Shown here: positions 33,851 to 43,112 of the stretch, piece by piece
How positions within the stretch are numbered: the first letter of the stretch is position 1
Layout of the letters: the number at the start of each line of letters is the position of its first letter
Assembly: GCA_017554335.1 (NCBI GenBank)
Contig: JAFZIO010000042.1
Span: 62,001-126,000, forward strand
DNA: 64,000 bases
Direction: 5' to 3'
DNA from: Bacteroidales bacterium
Lineage (GTDB): Bacteria > Bacteroidota > Bacteroidia > Bacteroidales > UBA932
Made by a program: the position numbers and the translations under genes
The notes under the pieces: model-generated
The model's database searches: none
Told to the model about the DNA's origin: nothing
What the model saw: the letters and a program-made list of their open reading frames with translations, nothing else

Positions 33851-35659
33851 ATGAAAAATATATTTGCACTCTGCATTGCCGCACTGCTTCTCGCTGCCTG
33901 CAACATGGATTTCTACTCATCCGATTCCATGACTTCCGCGCAGCTTGCAGACAACCCCTCTTCGGCTGTCTACACCACTGACGGCATCTATACACTGTTC
34001 AAGGACAGAATCGCATACAAGGGCCAGAGCGGCGGCGAAAGCGGCAACTACTACTGCCGCCACTACTTCCAGCTCGCAGAGCTCCGCGGTGACAACGTGA
34101 CGGTTTCCGGCCAGTCCGAGGACCCCTTCACCCTGGCATACATGTACAATGACGATCCTACCAAGAAGAACATCTACTACACCTGGTGGATCGCATACAA
34201 GATGATCAACGCCGCCAATTCCAACATCGACGCCATCGTGCCCGGTGCTTCCGAACTGAGCGACCACCTCCTGGGTGAGAACTACTTCTTCCGCGCCTTC
34301 ATGCACCTCCACCTCGTAACCCTTTTCGCCACCCCTTATACAAGCGGTCGCGACAAGCCCGGCGTGGTGCTGCGCAACAACCTCGACATCTCCACCACCA
34401 CCCGCGCTACCGTCGGTGAGGTTTACGACCAGATCGTCAAGGACCTCATCACCGCCAAGGAATACCTGGCACACGGCGAGCTCGAGCGTATAGGCAACGC
34501 CAACGAGAAGGGCTATGTGACCCTGAACGCAGCCACCGCCCTCCTCTCCCGCGTATACCTTTATATGGAAGAGAACGACAAGTGCATCGAGCAGTGCAAC
34601 GAGCTGCTTGCCAACGCGCCTTCGGCAGTCACTTCCGGATACGATTTCGAAGACTATCCCAAGCACACCTACGACCATCCCGAGACCATCTGGTGCATCC
34701 GTCTGGACACCTCCGACGAGTGGGCCGGCGAGCACGCCGAGGCCTCCATCGCTTCCATGTACGTCAAGGACGGCCAGGGCTGGGGCGAGCACTACTGGAA
34801 CGACAATCTGATCGACGACTTCCGCCGTTGCCCGGAGGACAAGCGTTTCAAGGCATACTTCCGTATGAGGATCAGCCAGAACCCTTCCGGTGACCACGTG
34901 GGCAACCTGAACTGGGAAGAAATGGAAGCTGCCGCCGGCGGCAAGGTTACCGTCCTGTTCCCTATCAAGATCAACGACGACAGCATTTCCTGCTCTGACG
35001 GGTTCGACTATAGCTGCACCCCCAACGCAGACGGTTCCGTTCCTTTCAAATACATGTCCAAGTCTTACACCGCAGTTCCTGAGATAGTCAACGGCGTAAA
35101 ACAGTACTTCGTGAACGACGCCAGCTTCCCCGGTGTAAAGCTCAACGGCAAGAGCCGCGTTTACGTGCGTCCTTCTTTCACCCTGAAAGACGGCACCCGT
35201 ACCAACATGGGCGGTACTTACGCAATCTACTTCAACACCAAGTTCAGCTACCAGGACGGTCTGGCAATGCTTACCTCTCCTGTGTTCCTGCGCTGGGGCG
35301 AAGTTGTGCTGAACCGCGCCGAGGCTTACGCCAAGAAGGGCGACAAGGCTAAAGCACTTGAGGACGTGAACACCATCCGCAAGCGCGCAGGCCTTTCCGG
35401 AGACCAGCTCTATACCGAAAGCAACATCGCCGGCCTTGGCTTCAAGACCGTCCTTGACGCAGTCCTGGCAGAGCGCCGCTTCGAGCTTTGCTTCGAAGGC
35501 CACCGCTTCTTCGACATCTTCCGCAACCAGCTCCCTATGGACCGCCAGTACGTAGGTTGCCACAAATGGGAGATCATCCAGCCTAACGACATCCGCCTTG
35601 CACTGCTTATCCCTCTGGATGAGATCAATGCCAGCGGTATTCCCCAGAATCCCAGATAA
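33851..35659 (+). CDS. susD: SusD/RagB family glycan-binding lipoprotein
   Basis: 602 residues; lipobox LAAC. SusD-like N-terminal domain and TPR helices (YFFRAFMHLHLVTLFA, TVGEVYDQIVKDLITAKEYL, GYVTLNAATALLSRVYLYM) and C-terminal RagB region ending with YAKKGDKAKALEDVNTIRKRAG, VLAERRFELCFEGHRFFDIFR and LLIPLDEINAS. It caps the SusC barrel at the cell surface and binds glycan. The order susC-susD is standard. Confidence 0.95.
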   Translation: MKNIFALCIAALLLAACNMDFYSSDSMTSAQLADNPSSAVYTTDGIYTLFKDRIAYKGQSGGESGNYYCRHYFQLAELRGDNVTVSGQSEDPFTLAYMYNDDPTKKNIYYTWWIAYKMINAANSNIDAIVPGASELSDHLLGENYFFRAFMHLHLVTLFATPYTSGRDKPGVVLRNNLDISTTTRATVGEVYDQIVKDLITAKEYLAHGELERIGNANEKGYVTLNAATALLSRVYLYMEENDKCIEQCNELLANAPSAVTSGYDFEDYPKHTYDHPETIWCIRLDTSDEWAGEHAEASIASMYVKDGQGWGEHYWNDNLIDDFRRCPEDKRFKAYFRMRISQNPSGDHVGNLNWEEMEAAAGGKVTVLFPIKINDDSISCSDGFDYSCTPNADGSVPFKYMSKSYTAVPEIVNGVKQYFVNDASFPGVKLNGKSRVYVRPSFTLKDGTRTNMGGTYAIYFNTKFSYQDGLAMLTSPVFLRWGEVVLNRAEAYAKKGDKAKALEDVNTIRKRAGLSGDQLYTESNIAGLGFKTVLDAVLAERRFELCFEGHRFFDIFRNQLPMDRQYVGCHKWEIIQPNDIRLALLIPLDEINASGIPQNPR

Positions 35660-35708
35660 AAACCAATTATTATTTAACTTTTTATTAACTTTTTAATCTT
35701 TTGTACAA

Positions 35709-36434
35709 ATGAAAAAGTTTTTCCTTTTCGCTGCAATGGCAGCATTCGCTCTCGTAGCATGTGATCCTGACAAACCCGACGGACCTGACGGACCTGACGA
35801 TCCCGAGCAGGAGTACGTACAGCCGATCGAAATCGACGGTGACTTCGCAGACTGGGCAAAGCTTGACGCTTCCAAGATTGCAACCGCAAAGTGCCCTGCC
35901 GATGCTAACAAGACCGCTCTCAAGCTCGTCAAGGTTTACGCTGATGAGTACTTCATCTTCGTATACTTCGAGTGGGACAAGGAGCAGATCACCCATCAGC
36001 CCGATGTAGAGCATGTTCCTTTCCATGTCTATCTTAACGGTGACGGCGACGCCTCCACCGGCGGTTTCGCAGATCAGTTCTCCGATGCTTGCACCGATGT
36101 TCTCTTCGAGGGCTTCATCTATCCTGACGGCGCAGCTGTCGGTTCCTACGAGCCTGATTGCTTCAAGTGGATCGGCGACGCCAACGGCAGTGGCTGGTCA
36201 TGGGACGGCCTCGGCGACGTTGCAGGTATCTGCGAGGGCGCTGGCGTAGAGGGCAAGTATGAGTTCTGCATCACCCGCGAGCTCTATCCTCTCGGCAAGA
36301 TCGCTGACAACTTCTCCATCGGCTTCGACATCCAGCAGAGCTGGGATTCCGTCGGTGTTCTTCCTATCGGCACTCCTACCGATGACAACCCCACCGGTTA
36401 TATCGCTTCCCTGCAGGTTACTACCGTTAAATAA
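35709..36434 (+). CDS. CBM9-like lipoprotein 1
   Basis: 241 residues; lipobox LVAC, then a repeated Asp/Pro tether (DPDKPDGPDGPDDPEQE) and one domain resembling carbohydrate-binding family 9 (PIEIDGDFADWAKL, YADEYFIFVYFEWD, GDGDASTGGFAD, ending LQVTTVK). Its position right after susD is typical for surface glycan-binding proteins. A paralogue with the same signal sequence and ending is encoded at 42349-43095. The function is inferred from fold and context. Confidence 0.78.
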   Translation: MKKFFLFAAMAAFALVACDPDKPDGPDGPDDPEQEYVQPIEIDGDFADWAKLDASKIATAKCPADANKTALKLVKVYADEYFIFVYFEWDKEQITHQPDVEHVPFHVYLNGDGDASTGGFADQFSDACTDVLFEGFIYPDGAAVGSYEPDCFKWIGDANGSGWSWDGLGDVAGICEGAGVEGKYEFCITRELYPLGKIADNFSIGFDIQQSWDSVGVLPIGTPTDDNPTGYIASLQVTTVK

Positions 36435-36452
36435 TTTTTAATCATCCTTCAG

Positions 36453-36497
36453 CCAAGGGCGGGGACCCCGCTTCCGGGGTATCCGCCCTTGGTTTTT
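36453..36497 (+). terminator. Intrinsic terminator inside the PUL operon
   Basis: A two-part stem: CCAAGGGCGG (36453-36462) with CCGCCCTTGG (36483-36492), and inside it ACCCCG/CGGGGT with loop CTTC, followed by TTTTT. It lies between the CBM9-like gene and the DUF4832 gene, so transcription of susC, susD and the lipoprotein may be partly uncoupled from the downstream genes. Confidence 0.85.
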
Positions 36498-36512
36498 AAA
36501 AACAAAGAATCC

Positions 36513-37907
36513 GTGAAACTGTTCAGCAGACCAATACTGACATTGTGCGCAGCTCTTCTGCCGCTTGTTATCGCTTGCAACCCCGATGCGCCGTATCACT
36601 ATCCCGGCCTTCAGTCTGTAAGCTACCAGGGCACCGATGCCATCTTCCCCAACCCTGAGCGCGGTTTTTACTCTCCTAAAGAGATACGTGACACCAGAGT
36701 GTCCGAGGTATCCAAGGAAAGCGCCGAAGTGAACCGCAAGCAAGGCCGTTCGCTGTTCCTGCTTGAATTCCATCTCACGGCTTTCGTCAATTCAGACATC
36801 TCGGACGAATACCTCCAGAACATAGGGAAGTATTTCGCCTCGCTTCGTACTACAGGAAGCAAATGCGTCCTCCGTTTCTGCTATTCCAACGGCTTTGACG
36901 AGAAGGACAAGCCCTGGGACGCAACACCGGACCAGGCACTCCGTCATATAGCCCAGCTCAAGCCCCTCCTCCAGGAGTACTACGACGTAATAATGGTAGT
37001 ACAGGCCGGATTCATAGGCAGCTGGGGAGAATGGTATTATACCGAAAACTATAAAGACACGCCGACCCGCAAACTCATAGTCGACGCCCTGCTGGATGCA
37101 GTTCCTGCCGAAAGGCAGATTTCCCTGCGCACTCCGGCTTTCAAAATGCAATTGTACGGAATTTCCGCATCAGATACACTTACCCGTGAGACCGCCCATC
37201 AGCCCACTGTAAAGGCCCGTCTGGGAGGCCACAACGACTGCTACCTGGCCAGCTCCAACGACCAGGGCACTTATTCAGGCGCTAAAGACCGCAAATACTG
37301 GGAGGCTGAATCCTCCTTCTTAATAATGGGTGGCGAAACCTGCGGCGTTTCCGCATACTGCCACTGCGAGCCCCAGGCAGACAACGCCAAAGCCCGCGGC
37401 GTTCTTGCCGACATGGCCGCCAACCACTATACTTATCTCAATCAGAGCTATCACCAGGGCGTAATCGGCCGCTGGAGGAGCGAAGGCTGTTTTGAAGACA
37501 TTCAGCGCCGCCTCGGTTACCGTTACGTCCTCGAAAAAGGATTCTTCACCAAAACGCCCAAGGCGGGTGAGGACTTCCGTTCCGTTCTTATCATACGCAA
37601 CGACGGCTTCGCCCCGGCGATGAACCCCCGCGACGCCGAACTCGTGCTCACGGACGCCTCCGGCAAGGAAGTCGGAACCTGGGCACTCGAATCCGACCCC
37701 CGCTACTGGATGCCTGAAGAGCCCACCACCGTGGACCAGACCATAAAGCTGCCTTCCGGACTGAGCGGCGACTACACGCTCTGGCTCAACCTGCCGGACC
37801 CTTGCTCAACCCTGCGCGGCAACCCCTCTTTCTCCATCCGTCTGGCCAATGAAGCCGTATGGGACGAGAATACCGGCTACAACAAGCTGCTTACCATTAG
37901 CCTGTAG
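36513..37907 (+). CDS. DUF4832/DUF4874 lipoprotein 1 (putative glycan-active TIM barrel)
   Basis: 464 residues from GTG 36513, chosen because it gives a signal peptide with lipobox VIAC; a TTG farther upstream lies inside the terminator. Family motifs: FPNPERGFYSP, GSKCVLRFCYS, LKPLLQEYYDVIMVVQAGFIGSWGEWYY (in pieces), LRTPAFKMQLYG, RLGGHNDC, MGGETCGVS, YHQGVIGRW. The N-terminal half is predicted to be a (beta/alpha)8 barrel and the C-terminal domain a beta sandwich. The family is common in PULs and its activity is not known to me; acidic residues in GSWGEW are candidates for catalysis. Confidence 0.82.
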   Translation: MKLFSRPILTLCAALLPLVIACNPDAPYHYPGLQSVSYQGTDAIFPNPERGFYSPKEIRDTRVSEVSKESAEVNRKQGRSLFLLEFHLTAFVNSDISDEYLQNIGKYFASLRTTGSKCVLRFCYSNGFDEKDKPWDATPDQALRHIAQLKPLLQEYYDVIMVVQAGFIGSWGEWYYTENYKDTPTRKLIVDALLDAVPAERQISLRTPAFKMQLYGISASDTLTRETAHQPTVKARLGGHNDCYLASSNDQGTYSGAKDRKYWEAESSFLIMGGETCGVSAYCHCEPQADNAKARGVLADMAANHYTYLNQSYHQGVIGRWRSEGCFEDIQRRLGYRYVLEKGFFTKTPKAGEDFRSVLIIRNDGFAPAMNPRDAELVLTDASGKEVGTWALESDPRYWMPEEPTTVDQTIKLPSGLSGDYTLWLNLPDPCSTLRGNPSFSIRLANEAVWDENTGYNKLLTISL

Positions 37908-37912
37908 TATTA

Positions 37913-39589
37913 ATGAAAAGTTGTGTATACCTTTTAGCAGGACTCATCTGCCTGTTTTCCTGCGTTCCAGACAACGACCTCCCGGGCAAGCAGGAGGCCA
38001 ATCCCGATTTCACGATAATCGGGGTCCCAGACGAGCCTGTAAAGGCATTCTCGACGTTTAACCTGAGCATCTCCAGCAAGTCCCCCGGCGCCATAGACTT
38101 CAAGTCGAGCGCCCCTGACCTTGCTTCGATAGTGGTCAGCGGCAAGCGCCAGTACAGGGTAAGCACAAAGGCTCCCGGGAAAGAGACGGAAATAACCCTG
38201 ACTTTCATACAGGACGCTTCCGGACTTTATCCACAGGTAACCGAGTCTGTGAGCTTCACCCTGCTGGCAGAAGCCACCAATTCCGGTTTCACCGTTCCCG
38301 ATGAGAATCACCCGGACCTGGCCGGCAAGAAAGTTACTTTTACCGAATCCACCAGCCGCATACTTAATCCTGAACGCGGCATCTACCGGGCAAGGGACTT
38401 CGGCTCCAAGTCCAGCATACTGAAAGCTTCGGAAGTGAAGGCTGAGCGTACTAACGGACACGCCCTCTGGTACATAGGTTTCTACCTTACCGACTTCATG
38501 AACGGAGACATATCACAGTCATTCCTGGATATGGTTCAGGGCACCTTCGACGCTCTCCGCGACGGCGGCTCCAAATGCATTCTCCGTTTCGCCTACCGTG
38601 ACTATCATAACGACACCGACGTAATGGATCCCGAGGTGTCTGTTGTGCTCCGCCACGTGGAGCAGCTCAAACCCCTTCTTCAGAAGAACGAGGACGTCAT
38701 TTTCGTGCTTCAGGCAGGCTTCGTGGGTTCGTGGGGCGAATGGTACTACACATCACATTTCATCTTCCAGCCCAGGACCGATGCCGACTACCAGCCGCGC
38801 AAGCAGCTTACCGAAGCGCTCCTGGGTGCCCTCCCGGCATCCCGCCAGATACAGTTGCGCACTCCCCAGTTCAAGATGCGCATGTACGGGCTTACCGTCA
38901 AGGATACGCTTACAGCAGCAACAGCGCATAACGGGAGCGCCATTTCCCGCCTTGCCGGTCATAACGACTGCTTCGGCGCCTCCGCAGACGACTACGGAAC
39001 CTTCGACAACGAGAAGAACGACCGCGCGTTCTGGAAGGCCGACACACGCTACACCATCATGGGCGGCGAGACCTGCGGCCTCTCCGACTACTGCGTCTGC
39101 AGCGCTACCATAAAAGACCTTCAGGACTATCACTGGACTTACCTGAACGAAGACTACCACCAGGGCGTAATAAGCCGCTGGAAGTCTTCCAACTGCTATA
39201 ACGACATAGTAAACATCCTGGGATACCGCCTGGTCATGACGGACCTCTTCTATTCAGAGGATTTCGCCGCAGGAAAGGAATGCCAGGTTGCAATGCGCTT
39301 CTACAACACAGGCTGCGCCGCACCTATGAATCCCCGCAACGCCAGCCTCGTCTGGGTGGCTTCCGACGGAAGCAAGAAGGAGTTCAAGATCAACTCCGAC
39401 CCGCGCACATGGCATCACGGGTACCATGTTGTAAATGCCAGCTTCACCCCTTCGTCCGCAAAGGGCACCCTGTACCTTGCGCTGGAGGATCCCCTGCTGC
39501 CCGGCCGTCCCGAGTACAGCATAGCCCTGGCCAACGAGGGAGTATTCGACAGCTCCACAGGATACAATAAACTCTTCGAAGTAAAATGA
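37913..39589 (+). CDS. DUF4832/DUF4874 lipoprotein 2 with N-terminal Ig-like domain
   Basis: 558 residues; lipobox-like LFSC. An Ig-like domain (about 30-118) precedes the same core as the previous gene: ILNPERGIYRARDFG, GGSKCILRFAYRD, LQAGFVGSWGEWYYTSHF, LRTPQFKMRMYG, RLAGHNDCFG, IMGGETCGLSDYC, YHQGVISRWKSSNC. The start is 5 nt after the preceding stop. The two proteins are clear paralogues, one with and one without the extra domain, which suggests related but distinct substrates. Confidence 0.82.
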   Translation: MKSCVYLLAGLICLFSCVPDNDLPGKQEANPDFTIIGVPDEPVKAFSTFNLSISSKSPGAIDFKSSAPDLASIVVSGKRQYRVSTKAPGKETEITLTFIQDASGLYPQVTESVSFTLLAEATNSGFTVPDENHPDLAGKKVTFTESTSRILNPERGIYRARDFGSKSSILKASEVKAERTNGHALWYIGFYLTDFMNGDISQSFLDMVQGTFDALRDGGSKCILRFAYRDYHNDTDVMDPEVSVVLRHVEQLKPLLQKNEDVIFVLQAGFVGSWGEWYYTSHFIFQPRTDADYQPRKQLTEALLGALPASRQIQLRTPQFKMRMYGLTVKDTLTAATAHNGSAISRLAGHNDCFGASADDYGTFDNEKNDRAFWKADTRYTIMGGETCGLSDYCVCSATIKDLQDYHWTYLNEDYHQGVISRWKSSNCYNDIVNILGYRLVMTDLFYSEDFAAGKECQVAMRFYNTGCAAPMNPRNASLVWVASDGSKKEFKINSDPRTWHHGYHVVNASFTPSSAKGTLYLALEDPLLPGRPEYSIALANEGVFDSSTGYNKLFEVK

Positions 39590-40326
39590 GGCGTCCGGCA
39601 GTATCCCTGATCGTCCTGCTCGCAATACTGTTTGCGGGCTGCAAAAGCGGCAGCAACATTGCCGGCTTCTGGGACGACGTGGATGTTACCGTAACCGAAG
39701 ACAACTTCAGCATCACGCAGGACCGCTTTGCGCAGTTCGCGGAGCTTCTGGTCCAGGCACCGGAAGACGAGGCCATAGAGGCCCTGAATCCCCTTTTCGA
39801 CAAGCTCCTGGACAATGAGGTGGATTACATAATCTACACCCAGTGGATGGAGTATGCCTTCCTGAATTATGCCTCCCCCTGCCGCAACTCCGGGCTCTTC
39901 GAAGCCGTCGTTGAAAGGATAGAGGCCGACGGCATCCTGGCCCCGGAAGAGGTGGAGCGCCTGAAAGGGCTTGTCGCCATAGACAAGTACAACCGCGCCG
40001 GCGAGCCCTGCACACTTCCTGACGGCATCACGCCCGAAGGCAATACCCTCTACCTTGTGCTCAATCTGGACTGCAGGACATGCCGGCAGGCACTCGCGGC
40101 ACTGGCGGAAACGCACCCTGAGGCCGCCCATGTGGCCCTTTGCTTCGGCTGGAGTCCGGTACCCGATATCCCCGGCTGGCAATACCTCAAGCCGGAGGGA
40201 ATGAAAGACTGGTTCGATCTGGAAGCCGCCCCGTTCTGGTTCCTTACAGACAAGGACGGCCGTATAGATATACCATATAGCCTGGAATTTGAAGCCCCGC
40301 AATTTGCAACTCCCGAATCGCTATGA
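39586..40326 (+). CDS. DUF5106 / thioredoxin-like fold lipoprotein
   Basis: 246 residues; lipobox FAGC. The helical N-terminal part (AGFWDDVDVTVTEDNF, QFAELLVQAPEDEAIEALNPLFDKLL in pieces) resembles DUF5106; the C-terminal part has a thioredoxin-like arrangement with the motif LDCRTCRQAL (CRTC in place of CxxC of a reductase) and the strand APFWFLTDKDGRI. It might be a disulfide or thiol enzyme of the envelope. The start overlaps the previous stop (ATGA) and the stop overlaps the alkaline phosphatase start. Confidence 0.7.
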   Translation: MRRPAVSLIVLLAILFAGCKSGSNIAGFWDDVDVTVTEDNFSITQDRFAQFAELLVQAPEDEAIEALNPLFDKLLDNEVDYIIYTQWMEYAFLNYASPCRNSGLFEAVVERIEADGILAPEEVERLKGLVAIDKYNRAGEPCTLPDGITPEGNTLYLVLNLDCRTCRQALAALAETHPEAAHVALCFGWSPVPDIPGWQYLKPEGMKDWFDLEAAPFWFLTDKDGRIDIPYSLEFEAPQFATPESL

Positions 40327-41450
40327 AAGTTCTCAAGATAGTATCCATCGCCGCCGTTTGCGGCATTCTGGCCGGATGCAACCGGTCCGACCTCACGTAT
40401 TACACCTCCCCCGCTCCCTATGAGACCGTGAGCGTCACCCCTCCCCCTGCAGACAACGAGGTGCGCAACATAATTTTCATGATAGGCGACGGCATGGGAC
40501 TGGAACAGATAAGCTGCGCCTGGGTGCTCAACCACGGCAAGCTGAACCTGGACAACATGCCCGTCGTGGGGCTTCACCGCACCTACTGCGCCAACAACCT
40601 CATCACCGACTCGGCGGCAGGCGGCACCGCCCTGGCCGTTGGTCAGAAGACCGACATTGACCACGTGGGCTGCGACCCCGAGGGCAATCCCCTCTACTCG
40701 GTGCTTGTGAAGGCACAGCAGGCCGGCAAGAAAACGGGATGCGTTACCGTCTGCCACCTGGCCGACGCCACTCCCTGCGACTTCTGCTGCCATAACGAGT
40801 GCCGCGACAACTCCGACGAGCTCATAGCCGGCTATGCCGAATGCGGCGTGGACTTCATCGCCGGCGGCGGACGCGACTACTTCGGCCCCAAGCGCAAGGA
40901 CGGCCGCAACATAGTGGAGGAGATGAAGGCCAAGGGATACAATTACGCCAACGATGCCGAGCAGCTCAAGAACGCTCCCCTGCCGGTACTGGGACTCATG
41001 TCCGACGACAACCTGCCGGTGGCCCTGGAGCGCGGAGACCTCTTCCGCGACATGACGGCCCGCTGCCTGGAACTCCTTTCCGAAGCGTCCGGCGAGAAGG
41101 GCTTCGTTGCCATGATCGAGGGCTCCTGCATCGACGACTGGCTCCACTGGAACCGCATCGACCTCGCCATGGAGGAGACGCTCGACTTCGACCGCACCAT
41201 AGGTGACGTGCTGCAGTGGGCGGAGAAAGACGGGCACACGCTGGTCGTAGTTACGGCCGACCATGCCACCGGCGCCCTCACGCTGCAGGACGGCAGCATC
41301 GAGGAGGGCCGCATCGGGGTTGAATTCGGCAATCACGGGCATAACGGCATAGTCGTTCCCTACTACGTCTGGGGACCCGGATCCGACTCCTTCGGAGGCA
41401 TAGTCGAGAACGCGGCTCTCGGCAGAAAGGTAATGTCGTTTGTAGAATAA
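40323..41450 (+). CDS. Alkaline phosphatase family lipoprotein
   Basis: 375 residues; lipobox LAGC. Alkaline phosphatase motifs: first metal Asp in IFMIGDGMG, nucleophile Ser in ITDSAAGGTALAVG, MIEGSCIDDWLHWNR (Glu, Asp and His metal ligands), VVTADHATGAL and NHGHNGIVVPYYVWGPGS. It would release phosphate from monoesters at the envelope. Inside a PUL with two other phosphatases it suggests phosphorylated substrate. The start overlaps the previous stop. Confidence 0.9.
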   Translation: MKVLKIVSIAAVCGILAGCNRSDLTYYTSPAPYETVSVTPPPADNEVRNIIFMIGDGMGLEQISCAWVLNHGKLNLDNMPVVGLHRTYCANNLITDSAAGGTALAVGQKTDIDHVGCDPEGNPLYSVLVKAQQAGKKTGCVTVCHLADATPCDFCCHNECRDNSDELIAGYAECGVDFIAGGGRDYFGPKRKDGRNIVEEMKAKGYNYANDAEQLKNAPLPVLGLMSDDNLPVALERGDLFRDMTARCLELLSEASGEKGFVAMIEGSCIDDWLHWNRIDLAMEETLDFDRTIGDVLQWAEKDGHTLVVVTADHATGALTLQDGSIEEGRIGVEFGNHGHNGIVVPYYVWGPGSDSFGGIVENAALGRKVMSFVE

Positions 41451-41456
41451 AACCAT

Positions 41457-42326
41457 ATGACTCAGCAAAAGAAACACAACTGGCTGCTGTACGCCCTGGT
41501 GACTATGGTCACCTGGGGCATCTGGGGAGCCTTCTCCGACCAGCCGGACTACCCTTCGACCCTCACCTACGTGGTCTGGGCCATCAGCATGATTCCCTGC
41601 GCCCTCGTGGCCCTGGCCAACATCAAGTTCAAGCTGGACGTAAGGCCCAAGAGCATACTGCTCGGAATGGGCGTGGGACTTCTGGGCGCCGGCGGACAGC
41701 TGGCCCTCTTCGAGGCGCTCAAGTACGGCCCCGGGTACCTGGTAATTCCCATGATTTCGGTAGCCCCTATCATCACCGTGATTCTTTCCGCCATCTTCCT
41801 TAAGGAGCGCGTGAGCAAGTTCGGATACGTGGGCATTGCCTTCGCCTTCGTGGCGCTGGTGTGCTTCTCGCTGTCCGGCAAGTCAGACGCTACCGTCAAC
41901 AGCTGGCTCTGGATAGTCTTTGCTGCTGTGGTATTCATTTCCTGGGGTATCCAGGCCTTCGTTATGAAGATGGCCAACAACTACGCGCCTGACGCCGAGA
42001 GCGTGTTCGTGTACATGACCATTTCCAGCCTGGTTATCATTCCGGCGGCCCTGGCCATGACAGACTTCTCCCAGCCTTACGACCATGGATTCACTGGTGC
42101 CGGCCTTACCTTCTTCATCCAGATACTCAACGCCATAGGCGCTTTCACCCTGGTGTACGCCAACCGCTACGGCAAGGCCATGATAATCGCTCCTCTGTGC
42201 GATGCCTGCGCTCCCGTCATCAGCTGCATAATCTCACTGATCCTTTACGCGCACGTCCCTTCCGTGCCGCAGATAATCGGCATCGCGGCTGCAATCAGCT
42301 GCGTACTCATATTAAGTCGAGAATAA
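41457..42326 (+). CDS. EamA/DMT family transporter
   Basis: 289 residues with about ten membrane helices in two repeats (LLYALVTMVTWGIWGAFS near the start, WLWIVFAAVVFISWGIQAF near the middle), and the helix-end motif ILSAIFLKERVSKFGYVGI typical of EamA permeases. It is the only obvious inner-membrane transporter in the PUL and so could carry the released sugar or amino sugar into the cytosol; that is inference. The start is 6 nt after the phosphatase gene. Confidence 0.85.
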   Translation: MTQQKKHNWLLYALVTMVTWGIWGAFSDQPDYPSTLTYVVWAISMIPCALVALANIKFKLDVRPKSILLGMGVGLLGAGGQLALFEALKYGPGYLVIPMISVAPIITVILSAIFLKERVSKFGYVGIAFAFVALVCFSLSGKSDATVNSWLWIVFAAVVFISWGIQAFVMKMANNYAPDAESVFVYMTISSLVIIPAALAMTDFSQPYDHGFTGAGLTFFIQILNAIGAFTLVYANRYGKAMIIAPLCDACAPVISCIISLILYAHVPSVPQIIGIAAAISCVLILSRE

Positions 42327-42348
42327 CCTTATATATCAACACACAATT

Positions 42349-43095
42349 ATGAAAAAGTTTTTCCTTTCTCTTGCAGCGATTGCATTCATGTTTGCAGCCT
42401 GCGAACCCAAAACTCCCGACAATCCCGACACCCCGGACGATCCCGATGAACCGGAAGAGCAGGTAGATCCCATCGTTATCGACGGTGAGTTTGACGACTG
42501 GGCCAAGCTCGACCAGGCCAGCGTCGCCTCCGCCAAGAACAATGCCGACTCCCCATGGACTGCCGTGAAGCAGATGCGCGTCTATGCTACCGAGGCTTAT
42601 GTTTACTACTACATTGAGTTCGACAGCACCGAGGCTAAGGATCAGCTGGCCTCCTGGGACGAAGCACACCCCGGCCTCCCCATGCGTATAAACATCAACA
42701 TCGACGGTGAATTCACCTCCGGTTACGCAAAGTATTCACTCGATGCTTACGATTACATCATCGAAGGCAGCCTCGCCGACAAAGGTCAGTGGGTTTCATT
42801 CGACGGCACCCTGCACCAGCGCTATGACGGCGACTGGGTAGAGCTCCTGAAAGAAGGCAGCGGCATGTGCGTCGGCGCCGGCAACGGCAACAAGTACGAG
42901 ATTGCCCTCGACCGCCAGGTCTTCGACCGCGTAGAGAAGAAATCAAACCCTCAGGCCATCGGCAACGTGCTCCACACCGGACTCCGTTTCTACACCCATG
43001 ACTGGGGCGAGCTTTCCAACCTGCCCAACTCTTCCATCGCTGAAGGAAACGGCGACGGCTGGGGCCACCTGCTGGAAGTTACTACCGTAAAATAA
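42349..43095 (+). CDS. CBM9-like lipoprotein 2
   Basis: 248 residues. Same plan as 35709-36434: a nearly identical signal (MKKFF...AAC), an Asp/Pro tether (EPKTPDNPDTPDDPDEPEEQ), a CBM9-like start (DPIVIDGEFDDWAKLD), strand VYYYIEFDS and the same ending LEVTTVK. The middle differs, so the two may bind different glycans or ends. The two paralogues bracket the DUF4832, phosphatase and transporter genes. Confidence 0.77.
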   Translation: MKKFFLSLAAIAFMFAACEPKTPDNPDTPDDPDEPEEQVDPIVIDGEFDDWAKLDQASVASAKNNADSPWTAVKQMRVYATEAYVYYYIEFDSTEAKDQLASWDEAHPGLPMRININIDGEFTSGYAKYSLDAYDYIIEGSLADKGQWVSFDGTLHQRYDGDWVELLKEGSGMCVGAGNGNKYEIALDRQVFDRVEKKSNPQAIGNVLHTGLRFYTHDWGELSNLPNSSIAEGNGDGWGHLLEVTTVK

Positions 43096-43112
43096 TCTAA
43101 ATTAAACTGACC

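Noticed and set aside
36489..36512. TTG start for the first DUF4832 protein
   Set aside because: It falls inside the terminator hairpin and gives no usable signal peptide; GTG 36513 gives a good lipoprotein signal.
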